In this document: one piece after another, positions 53,201 through 60,261 of the stretch | Layout of the letters: each line of letters starts with the position of its first letter | How positions within the stretch are numbered: the stretch's first letter is position 1 | From: Streptomyces kurssanovii | GTDB lineage: Bacteria; Actinomycetota; Actinomycetes; Streptomycetales; Streptomycetaceae | Length of the DNA: 64,000 nt | Assembly: GCF_014649695.1 (NCBI RefSeq) | Contig: NZ_BMTN01000008.1 | Coordinates: 124,001-188,000, forward strand | Direction of reading: 5' to 3' | Made by a program: the position numbers and the translations under genes | The notes under the pieces: model-generated | Told to the model about the DNA's origin: nothing | Databases searched by the model: none | The model's input: the letters and a program-made list of their open reading frames with translations, nothing else

Positions 53201-53668
53201 CGGCTCGAGTCCGCTGCGCAGCGTCGCGAACAGCGCGGCCCTGCCCACGGTCGGCAGCTGCCCGGCGCCGGTGTGCAGGGGCGCGACCCGGGGCTGCCGC
53301 TCCTGGGGCGGCAGCCACTGGTGGGTCTCCTCGTGCAGCGCGACCCGCAGCATCCGGGCCACCTCGGGCGAGCTGTCGTAGTCGCTGGGCAGCAGGTCGT
53401 GGATGATCCGTGAGGTACGGGCGTGGGCTGCGCTCTCCCCCGCCTTGAGGCCGGCGGGCTGGAGCCGGTCCAGCTCGGACTCGCTGAAGTCCGCGTAGAC
53501 GAACTGCAGACAGTCCGGCAGCTGGAACGGCAGCCGGCGGCCGTCGGTGACCAGCTTGTTGCCGTCGGGCCCGCACAGCTCCCGGCGCAGTCCGCGCTCC
53601 AGGTCCGCGCCGATCCTGGCACCCGTGCCGCCCAGACCGACGTAGAGCATGGGCTGGTAGATCTTCAT
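50198..53668 (-). CDS. Tubulin/FtsZ-like GTPase (Tubulin_2 family)
   Basis: This 1156-residue protein starts with a tubulin-type nucleotide fold: MLYVGLGGTGARIGADLE (residues 7-24) and the tubulin signature SVAGGTGAGIFYDF (193-206), corresponding to GGGTGS. Such bacterial tubulin-like proteins may polymerise or act as nucleotide switches. The middle (about 400-1050) is a long helical region. The tail (about 1060-1156) is a charged Arg/Asp/Glu/Pro repeat, probably disordered. The ATG has GGGGAG at 7 nt. It follows the vWA gene by 52 nt and overlaps the membrane-protein gene downstream. The family is known from gene sets with vWA proteins and GTPases. Confidence 0.8.
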   Translation of the reverse strand: MKIYQPMLYVGLGGTGARIGADLERGLRRELCGPDGNKLVTDGRRLPFQLPDCLQFVYADFSESELDRLQPAGLKAGESAAHARTSRIIHDLLPSDYDSSPEVARMLRVALHEETHQWLPPQERQPRVAPLHTGAGQLPTVGRAALFATLRSGLEPVLRQLREAIGAISNSQGDLREMGGGQIRGCDVFVAFSVAGGTGAGIFYDFIHLIGHEFRRSKVKGVKIYPLVVMPSAFPPEAGGGREAELNSSRALVDLSRLVDDQNVPSARSDFGDVEEQGSLGVRYPGEGLVTLRPSTVQTAFLFSRTAGIEPEDLRRSITAMVMSLIGTELGDDSGQGRTEGDYQSFAASFVNKSVERSKPSRSGIGHRSMSTSLAASLTVPVDDLAEIVAGRLLAQAVRAMDEEARKPADDGTERVRDLFDRSAIGRLWMREAPVVVPPDPLPKGTRAIMQALRNRLGDMDDALGRLQRELDAEIPRLVEEFRPGSGCRELLGVIDPFKLERLLAGLPGHPQRVAETGFVGMLDNRRNDPERGEGVDVHPPQIPLIKRAVGGLVPARWGDPDVQNALDEQDAWYQWRARQKWHRGWKDQESRWRPPLLRTTKEIGELVKALRGHEEDERKFFAERRKELYRKDRKGVLYLLPPQNTLAAFYDDVIRRLYQHEDLPENPGAARLVAKLIRPDDWMRALESVRRSPQAGVKEIKQVIERRVKGLFVESSVLGDRPLLPSLGVLLQAAAGDEDAAAKVDTRWLEQFRSQLVGLLPVGFEPDGSGPLKVLIVHPQSEAGSGAAAFLKRELRLPYGTVPEFRAVDTESITVVLFRSGMSLTDVSEVRHVLRLWAEARDAAGVDDFLHWRQRLGYRDDWLASTEEDRRRILHRILCAVWNGLVEVKGSPDSPEQIRIRLQEGGAATMTLRLEAFDNSVSSWAGLLRAYEQWALLDEGRIVEEVCERLMSAQPVGLATTPEAPSPLFRRLVHEVAPRQLALIKELSGQFGAEDEEWLVPLRDFWEQTFPGALDMRFPGATRPTRPNLRALDQRVAQSEAARRQEDAPVPGPRDEPRPDPRDEPRHEPRPDPRSDPRRERTYADGQDGSHGRGDVGHGRRDPGHDRDAHPYDHEPAAGPRRDQDAARTQPPAPADPWDEGDWGRHGHDQDGDRW

Positions 53669-53720
53669 GTCTGTCTCCCCTTGCGCCGCCGTGGACGGGC
53701 GCTCGTGGCCGAGAGGTGGG

Positions 53721-56102
53721 TCAGAAGTCGGGGTCGGGAGGGGTGGTTCCGCGTCGCGGCGGGGCGGCGGAGGGTTCGCCCCGGGTCCGTCCGCCGCGGG
53801 GGCCGGTGCGATCGGAGGAGCCCTGCGTCCTCGGGGCGCGCGGCGCCGGCACACGCCGGCGGCCGAAGGGGCCGCCGCCCTGGCCCCGGCCCTGTCCGTC
53901 CCGGCCGGCCCTGCCTGTTCCGGAGGCGGTACGTGCGTCGCCGACGACGAGTTCGAACCCGTCGGCCAGGCCGGCCGGCTGGCCCTGCCCGATGGCCCGC
54001 TCCGGTCCGCCGGGCGGCTTGAGCAGCAGCTGCCCGGCCGCCGTGCGCCGCAGGCGGTACGCCTGGGAGCCTCCGCCGCGCCGTAGCGCGGGTGCCCCGC
54101 CGCCGGAGCGGCCGACGCCGAAGAGGAACTCCCCGCCGGGGCTCTGGCCGGCTCTGATGGTCAGCGTGTCGGGGCGCTGTCCCTCCGCCCGCAGTTCGAG
54201 CCGTACCCCGGAGAGGTCCCGTCGCCTGGCCCCTGCCCGCAGCCGCACGGCGACCACGGCGGCCAGCGCGCACAGTAGGAGCGCCGCGCCGGTGAAGGCC
54301 CACCACCACCTGTCCCACAGGGTGGGTTCGGCGGTGACGCGCACCCCGAGGAAGACGTTGTCCACGACCCGGCCTCCGTCGCCGAGGTCGGTCACCGTGA
54401 TCCGTCCGGACAACTCGCCCAGGGGAACGTCCGGGCCGAGCGTGACGGTGAACGGGGTGGAGCTGCCGCCGGGTGCGGCGTTCACCGTCGCCGGGCTGAT
54501 GCGCAGCGCCGACCCGGGCGGCTGGTCGGCGAGGGAGAGCCGCAGGGTGTGCGGTCCGGAGTCGTTGTTGGTGACGTCCAGGGTGCCGCTGACCGTCTGC
54601 CCGGGGTGGACGCCGCCGCGGTCGACGCTCAGCCCGGCGGTGAGCACCGGGGGGCCCTGCGAAACGCGGGCGTGCAGGGGCCGGCGGTCGCTGGTGATGC
54701 CGGGTGCGGTCATCTCGGTGGTGAGCCGCAGTTCCCCGGAGGCGGTGGCGGGGACGGTGAACCGTCCGGTGTAGCGGGCGTCCTTCGCGCGCTCGTCGGG
54801 CTTCTTGCCGCCGTCCGCCAGCGGTACGACGACGGGGTCGAACCCCGCGCCGGTCATCAAGGCGGAGACCCGGATGCCCTTGAGCTGCTCGGGGTCGGTG
54901 ATCACCACACCCCGCCGGGTCTGCATACGGACCTCGACGACGGCCTCCTCCCCCGGGCGGGGCGAGGCCGGGCTGAGCGTGACCGCGGAACGGAGCCTGC
55001 CCTGCCAGATGGCGCGCACGGCGACCTCGCGGTCGCGGTGGCCCTCCGGCGCCTCGATACGGATCCGCCACTTGCCCGGCAGCGGGTTCTTCACCCGCAG
55101 CGCCTCGACCGGCCCGTCCTGTCCGCTGGTCTCGAACGCGGAACCGTCGAACTCGCCTTGGGTCGGCACCCGCCGGCCCCTGGGGTCGTAGTAGGTGACG
55201 GTGACCTTGGGGTCGTGCTTGCTGACCGTGAGGGAGCCGTCGGTGGCGATGGGCGGGATGGTGACGGCCAGGTCGGCGGGCGGTTTGCCGACCGTGCCGT
55301 GCGCCACGCGGGCGCAGCGGGCCGCGGCGAAGGTCTCCTGGAGCGCCTTGTCGATCTGGGCCGAGCTGTCGACCACGCGCATCTTCGGGGCGGCGTCGGG
55401 AAGGTCGGCGCAGCCGTTTCGGAATCCGCCCTCGGCCATCCTGGTCAGCGCGGCCCGGTCGATGCTGTCGCCGAAGCCGAGCGGCCAGATCTGCACGGAC
55501 TCCCGCCGCGCCCTGGCCAGTTCCTCCGTGAGGCGCTTCGCGCCGTTGGCCTGGCGGCTCGCCCCGTCGGTGCCGTACTCGGGGCTGTCGGAGACGTCGA
55601 GGCGGCCGTCGGTGAGCAGGAAGACGACCTTGGGGGTCTCCTTGTCGCCCTTCTCCGCCAGCCGGTCGACGGCCTGCCGCACGGCCGCGGGGAAGTCGGT
55701 GCCGGGTCCGGTCTTCTTGTCGTCGCGGTGGGCCAGTTGCTGCACGCAGTCGCTCAGCCGCTGCCGCCCCGCGGTGTCGGCCGTGGTGAGGGCGCACACT
55801 TCGCTGACCGGTGACTGGCCCGGTTTCTCCGAGCTGCCGAAGCCGATGACGGCGGCGCGTGAGCGGGCGGAGATCTCGCCCTGGGTGATCAGCGAGGCGG
55901 CTTCCACCTCACGTGCCAGGTCCTCGTCGGACAGGCTCTCCGACTGGTCCACGACGACCGCGAAGTCGATCGGGTCGGGCCCGTCGGACGCCGGCGCGGC
56001 CGCCCTGCCCAGCGGGCCGGCGGCCTGTCCCGGCGCCGCGGCCGGAAGTATCAGGAGTGCGCAGACCAGCACCGGCACACCCGTCTTGCGGAACATTCTC
56101 AT
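53721..56102 (-). CDS. Exported vWA-domain receptor with membrane helix and cytoplasmic tail
   Basis: This is a 793-residue membrane protein. A signal peptide (residues 1-28) precedes a von Willebrand factor A domain (about 45-265). Its metal-ion site has DQSES at 52-56 and VVFLLTDGRLD, consistent with intact MIDAS ligands. Two or more Ig-like or beta-sandwich regions (about 280-590) follow. One membrane helix (about 600-622, WWWAFTGAALLLCALAA) comes next, and the last 170 or so residues are cytoplasmic, with a beta-rich patch and a Gly/Arg/Pro-rich end. The layout suggests an outside sensor for protein ligands that signals inwards. It starts 6 nt after the upstream stop. Confidence 0.82.
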   Translation of the reverse strand: MRMFRKTGVPVLVCALLILPAAAPGQAAGPLGRAAAPASDGPDPIDFAVVVDQSESLSDEDLAREVEAASLITQGEISARSRAAVIGFGSSEKPGQSPVSEVCALTTADTAGRQRLSDCVQQLAHRDDKKTGPGTDFPAAVRQAVDRLAEKGDKETPKVVFLLTDGRLDVSDSPEYGTDGASRQANGAKRLTEELARARRESVQIWPLGFGDSIDRAALTRMAEGGFRNGCADLPDAAPKMRVVDSSAQIDKALQETFAAARCARVAHGTVGKPPADLAVTIPPIATDGSLTVSKHDPKVTVTYYDPRGRRVPTQGEFDGSAFETSGQDGPVEALRVKNPLPGKWRIRIEAPEGHRDREVAVRAIWQGRLRSAVTLSPASPRPGEEAVVEVRMQTRRGVVITDPEQLKGIRVSALMTGAGFDPVVVPLADGGKKPDERAKDARYTGRFTVPATASGELRLTTEMTAPGITSDRRPLHARVSQGPPVLTAGLSVDRGGVHPGQTVSGTLDVTNNDSGPHTLRLSLADQPPGSALRISPATVNAAPGGSSTPFTVTLGPDVPLGELSGRITVTDLGDGGRVVDNVFLGVRVTAEPTLWDRWWWAFTGAALLLCALAAVVAVRLRAGARRRDLSGVRLELRAEGQRPDTLTIRAGQSPGGEFLFGVGRSGGGAPALRRGGGSQAYRLRRTAAGQLLLKPPGGPERAIGQGQPAGLADGFELVVGDARTASGTGRAGRDGQGRGQGGGPFGRRRVPAPRAPRTQGSSDRTGPRGGRTRGEPSAAPPRRGTTPPDPDF

Positions 56103-56108
56103 CGTCTC

Positions 56109-56738
56109 TCACCACAGCTCGCCGAAGAGGACCAGCAGCGCGCCGAAGGTCAGCGTGCAGACCCCCATGCGCAACCACCGGTATTTGGCGGCCAGGACCG
56201 CCCCGTGCACCCGTGCCTGGCCGACCAGCCAGCGCACGACGTCCTCGCCCGACTCCGAGAGCCGGACGAGCAGTTCATCGGTCGGCGTGCCGACCGCGAG
56301 ATCGCGAAGAAAGGTGGTGTCCGCGCCGGTCCGCGTGCGCGGCAGTATCACGCCGACGAGCATCAGCACGCCCGCCGCGTAGAGCAGCAGTCCGGCGGTC
56401 ACGGTGGCTGCCGCCGCGCGGGACGCCGGCAGCGGGAGTTCGTTGCGCGAGAAGGCGACGGCCAGTGCGGCGACCGCTCCGGAGAGCAGGATCGCCGCCT
56501 TGGCATCGGCCCGGCCGACGTCCTCGCGTACGGAGTTGAGCAGCCGCTCGGCGACGAACCGTACGTCGCCGCCGGGGTCGGCACCGGCGGAGGCGCTGCC
56601 GCGGGTGGGGCCGACGGGGCCGGGTACGGGTGCGGGACCTGCGCTTGGTACGGGTGCGGGACCTGCGCTTGGTACGGGCCCCGGAGACGCACCCGGACCC
56701 GCACCGGCCCCCCGGCCCGAGGGTGCGCCGCCGTTCAC
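56109..56738 (-). CDS. Pycsar-type transmembrane effector-like protein
   Basis: This 209-residue membrane protein has a Gly/Pro/Ala-rich N terminus (1-55) and then an amphipathic helix with the motif RADAKAAILLSGAVAALAVAF (motif core at 77-84), which matches the start of PycTM-type Pycsar effectors. Further membrane helices lie near 106-132 and 192-208. In Pycsar, such proteins damage the membrane when a cyclase makes cCMP or cUMP. The GTG start overlaps the SPFH-like stop as GTGA. The operon's first gene encodes a cyclase-like protein, so effector and signal maker occur together. The assignment rests on motif and topology by eye. Confidence 0.72.
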   Translation of the reverse strand: MNGGAPSGRGAGAGPGASPGPVPSAGPAPVPSAGPAPVPGPVGPTRGSASAGADPGGDVRFVAERLLNSVREDVGRADAKAAILLSGAVAALAVAFSRNELPLPASRAAAATVTAGLLLYAAGVLMLVGVILPRTRTGADTTFLRDLAVGTPTDELLVRLSESGEDVVRWLVGQARVHGAVLAAKYRWLRMGVCTLTFGALLVLFGELW

Positions 56739-57946
56739 TCGTCCCCCCAGTCGTCGAAGTCCGCGCTCGGCGGGGGGCCGCCCGATCCGGTCGCCGGCCG
56801 CCCGTCCCGGTCCCGCTCCGCGGACGACTGCACCCGGGTGGGCTCGTAGACGTGCCCGTCGTCGGGGGCCGGGCCGGCGGCGTCCTCCGGCTCCTCGTCC
56901 CAGAACGGCCGCCTCGGCTCCGGGGTCTCCTCCCGCCGGGAGGACAGCGCCGGCCTGCCCCCCTCGGGGGATGTGAGCACCCGGTCGGTGACCCTGCCGG
57001 TCACCCTGCTGCTGTTGTCCCTCAGGTACCGGAGCACCTCGTACATCTGCTCGCCCACGTCGTGCCGCTCCAGCATTCCCGCGTCGAGCAGCCGGTTGAA
57101 CAGGTGCAGATAGTCGGCCTGGCCCTCCCGTTTCTCCTGCCGGATCGCCTGGCGGATCTCCCAGACCTTGTCAGGGTTGCCGGCCATCAGATGGGTGATC
57201 TCGGCCTCCTCGCCGCGTCGCAGGACCTCCTCCAGCTGGGCGGCGCGCTCCGCGACGCGTTCGCGCTCGTACCGGTCCTTCCGCCGGTCCGCCTCGGCCT
57301 GTGCCCGGTCCTTCTCCATCTCGAAGGCGACGTCGTCGCGCTCGGCGACGCGGTCCCTGACCTGGTCGCTGAGGTCGATGAAGACATGCACCCGGGTACG
57401 CAGGCCGAGATCGGCGCCCAGATCCATCCGGCCGGCCCGCAGTTCGGCCTGGACGGCCTCCTCCGCGCGCTGCGCCTCCGTCAGCCGGAACCGACGGGAC
57501 ACCTGGCGCAACCCGTACAGCAGATCGCCGTGCAGCATCTCGCGCACGTCCCAGACGGCCTTCTCGACAACCAGCCGCGGGTCGTCCACCTCCCACTGCA
57601 CCTCGGCGCGTGTCTTGAACGACTGGGCGTCACCGGCTGCGGGGAGGGCGAGGTCGAAGGCGGTGACATGGCGTCCGAGGATCACCTCGAAGACGGCACG
57701 GGGTCCTCCGAACCAGGGCTTGTCGTGGTCCTCCCTGCGGCTCGGCCACAGCACGCTGTGGCCGCCGTTGGGGTACAGGTACACGGCCGCCACCTGGCCG
57801 CTGCGCCGCGTGTACGGCAGGACGCACTCCCGCAGCAGCGGCCCCTTGCGCGGCTCGGCGGCGCCGTCCTGCCCGTCCGCGCCTGCACGCTCGTCGGGCC
57901 GGAACGGCTGCTGCGCGGGCGGTTCTCCGGCGCCTGACGGGGTCAT
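56735..57946 (-). CDS. SPFH/band-7-like coiled-coil protein
   Basis: This 403-residue soluble protein has residues about 75-195 with the pattern of an SPFH domain (AEVQWEVDDPRLVVEKAV, then LGADLGLRTRVHVFIDLSD). A highly charged coiled coil (about 195-250, KDRAQAEADRRKDRYERERV), a helical region to about 330 and a disordered acidic tail ending DDWGDE follow. No membrane helix is present, unlike stomatins. It overlaps both neighbours by 4 nt. SPFH proteins form large ring-like scaffolds at membranes, so it could organise the membrane components. The SPFH call is tentative. Confidence 0.6.
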   Translation of the reverse strand: MTPSGAGEPPAQQPFRPDERAGADGQDGAAEPRKGPLLRECVLPYTRRSGQVAAVYLYPNGGHSVLWPSRREDHDKPWFGGPRAVFEVILGRHVTAFDLALPAAGDAQSFKTRAEVQWEVDDPRLVVEKAVWDVREMLHGDLLYGLRQVSRRFRLTEAQRAEEAVQAELRAGRMDLGADLGLRTRVHVFIDLSDQVRDRVAERDDVAFEMEKDRAQAEADRRKDRYERERVAERAAQLEEVLRRGEEAEITHLMAGNPDKVWEIRQAIRQEKREGQADYLHLFNRLLDAGMLERHDVGEQMYEVLRYLRDNSSRVTGRVTDRVLTSPEGGRPALSSRREETPEPRRPFWDEEPEDAAGPAPDDGHVYEPTRVQSSAERDRDGRPATGSGGPPPSADFDDWGDE

Positions 57947-60261
57947 CGTTCAGCTCCTTCCGCCGCCGCTTCCCACATCAGGCGGGCGGCGTTCTTGTCC
58001 AAGGGGTCGTCCTCGTCCCGGACCAGCCGGGCCAGCAGGTGCCGCACCCGGTCGCGGTCCCTGCGCTCCACGGTGATCAGCGGGAGGAAGCCGCGGACCA
58101 CCTCCAGTTGTGCGGGGTCGTCCGCGCACTGGCGCAGGACCCGCCCGAGTGCTTCGAGCGCCACCTCGCCGGAGCGGGCGGTGCCGAGGGTGAGGCTCAC
58201 CAGGTCGGCGAGCTTGCCGACCAGGGGTTCGTGGGTGGCGAGCAGGGCCACGAGCAGCGGCCGGCGGGCGTGCTCCTCCAGCGCCTCGGTCTCGTCGAGT
58301 CCCCACAGGTACGTGGTGCGCGTGGTCAGCGTGCCCAGCACGCTCAGCAGCACCAGGTCGGCGAGCTCCCGCTGTCCGCCTCGCAGCCACGCGCCGAGAC
58401 GGGAGACGACCGTCGCCGGTTCCGCGCCGGCCAGCAGCCGGGTGACGCTGAACGCCGCGTTGGACAGCGTCGTCACATCGCCGGCCCGGACCGCCTTCGC
58501 CAGCGCGTCGAGTGAGGCGCGGACGGAACCGGCGGCCATGCCGTACCCGTGGGCCAGCAGCGCCGTCGTCACCAGCGCCTCGTCCCCGGAGGTGGCCCAC
58601 TCCTTCAGCAGCGCGCCGACCGCGGGCCGTACGGACGCGTCCCTGGACGCCTCCGCGAGCGCGGTCGCGGCCGACATCTGCTGGACGGGACTGTCCACCG
58701 CGGCCATCGGGCCGATCAGTTCACCCGCCCCGTGGACCCAGTCCCAGGAGCAGAGAACTCCGGCGGCGACGGAGGCCCGCACCCACACCTGGGGCCGCGG
58801 GTCGTCGCACAGGGTGCGCAGCCAGCGCACCACCGGACCGCGCGCGTTGTGGTAGCCGTTCCACACCTCGCGCAGGACTGCGGTCGCGAGGGCCTCGCCC
58901 TGGAAGCGGATGGCGCGTACCGGGATCTGGGCGTCACCGAGGTCGAACTCCGCGTCCTCCACGACCGCCCGGGCCAGCGCTGGGCGGTCGTCGGCGTGGG
59001 TGCCGAACAGCCGCCGCCCGACGGGCTGATCGGGGTCCAGGGTGACGGACATCTCCCAGGCGAGCTGCTCGGCGGCCTCGGCGGCCAGGCCGTAGGGCGA
59101 TCCGTTGAACACGGCGACGGCGATACGGAAAGCCGCGGCGCCCAGCGCGGGACCCGCCTCGGGGAGGGTGCCGGGGCGGTCCGCGCCGGCGAACCACGCA
59201 CGGGCCTGTGCCCGTACGAAGGTGGTGCAGCCGTCGAGGAGTTCGTCGTCGCCCAGTTCGCCGCGCCAGTGGCGGGCGAGCAGCTCCGCGAGACCGGCGG
59301 CCTCCTTGGGACGCAGTTCGTCGAGTCCGAGAGCGCCCTTCAGGTCCTCGCGGCGCGCCAGTTCGCGGCAGGTGTCGAGGGCCTCCGGCGGTTCACCGAG
59401 CAGCTGGATGCGCAGATGGCGGTGGAGGACGTCCTCGGTCCCCGGCGGGCGGAGCTGCATCCCGTAACGGCCGCGCAGCAGCCGGTCGGCCAGGTCCCCG
59501 CTCTCGACGAGGACGACGCCGAACGCCTTGGCGGTCAGCAGCTGCCTGCTGAAGCGGTCCAGGTGCAGTTCCGTGAGCCGGCCGGGGTGACGTCCCTCGT
59601 CCCGGCCGTCGCCGCGGGTGCTCCGGCCGCCCTCCCGCTGCAGCTCGTCGGACCGGAGTTCCAGGAGGTGCCCGTGCTCCTCCTTGAGCATGTCGCCGGA
59701 GATCCGGTGCACGGCCTCACTGGGGTCGAGCCGGGTGACCTGGTTGTCGGTGAGCTCGGAGAGCAGGGCGAGGGCCGTGGCCGTGCGGCCGCTCCCCCGC
59801 TCCCCGCACAGGACCAGCAGCCCGCATTCGCGCAGCCTGGTCCGCATCCGGCCGTATCCGGGGGTCTCGCAGTAGACCCCGGCGAGCCGGCGCAGCTCCT
59901 CCGCGGGGACGGGCCCGTCGAGCATGGCCGGGCCGGGGCCGGCGCCGAACTGGTTGATGAAGTAGTTGCCGTGGAAGTACTGGCCGTCGTCGCCGAAGGT
60001 GACGAACCGCTCCGCCTGCCGCGGTGCGAAGGTACGGCGTGCCGCGTGGGCGGTGCCCGATCCGCCGGTGCCGCCGGCGGATCCCATCGGGCTGCGGCCC
60101 GCCGTGGCGAAGGGGTTGGGCGGTTCCGGAGCCGGTTCCGCAGCGTCCTGCGCGGCGGCTTCCGCGTCCGGTTCCGCGGGCTTCCGGTCGGGCGCGGGGG
60201 CCGGCTTCTGCTCGTCCGCCGGGGCGTCGGGCGGCGGGGCCTCTTCGTGGTCGCTGCTCAT
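57943..60261 (-). CDS. STAND-like NTPase with helical repeats and N-terminal motif
   Basis: This is a 772-residue protein. Residues 1-85 are Pro/Ala/Glu-rich and probably disordered. Residues 90-106 (GDDGQYFHGNYFINQFG) form a short Gly/aromatic/Asn-rich motif. A P-loop (GERGSGRT, 153-160) follows, with a possible Walker B (FGVVLVESGD), giving a STAND/AAA-type NTPase module. From about 400 to the end the sequence is Leu/Ala-rich helical repeats of HEAT or TPR type, a usual sensing region. Start and stop both overlap neighbours as ATGA. It is probably a nucleotide-gated sensor in the conflict operon. A similar short motif ends the upstream cyclase-like protein. Confidence 0.68.
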   Translation of the reverse strand: MSSDHEEAPPPDAPADEQKPAPAPDRKPAEPDAEAAAQDAAEPAPEPPNPFATAGRSPMGSAGGTGGSGTAHAARRTFAPRQAERFVTFGDDGQYFHGNYFINQFGAGPGPAMLDGPVPAEELRRLAGVYCETPGYGRMRTRLRECGLLVLCGERGSGRTATALALLSELTDNQVTRLDPSEAVHRISGDMLKEEHGHLLELRSDELQREGGRSTRGDGRDEGRHPGRLTELHLDRFSRQLLTAKAFGVVLVESGDLADRLLRGRYGMQLRPPGTEDVLHRHLRIQLLGEPPEALDTCRELARREDLKGALGLDELRPKEAAGLAELLARHWRGELGDDELLDGCTTFVRAQARAWFAGADRPGTLPEAGPALGAAAFRIAVAVFNGSPYGLAAEAAEQLAWEMSVTLDPDQPVGRRLFGTHADDRPALARAVVEDAEFDLGDAQIPVRAIRFQGEALATAVLREVWNGYHNARGPVVRWLRTLCDDPRPQVWVRASVAAGVLCSWDWVHGAGELIGPMAAVDSPVQQMSAATALAEASRDASVRPAVGALLKEWATSGDEALVTTALLAHGYGMAAGSVRASLDALAKAVRAGDVTTLSNAAFSVTRLLAGAEPATVVSRLGAWLRGGQRELADLVLLSVLGTLTTRTTYLWGLDETEALEEHARRPLLVALLATHEPLVGKLADLVSLTLGTARSGEVALEALGRVLRQCADDPAQLEVVRGFLPLITVERRDRDRVRHLLARLVRDEDDPLDKNAARLMWEAAAEGAER

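Noticed and set aside
53665-55797. 710-codon leftward frame inside the vWA gene
   Set aside because: It is an Arg/Pro/Gly-rich frameshift shadow. The vWA frame has a signal peptide, a metal-ion site and a membrane helix.
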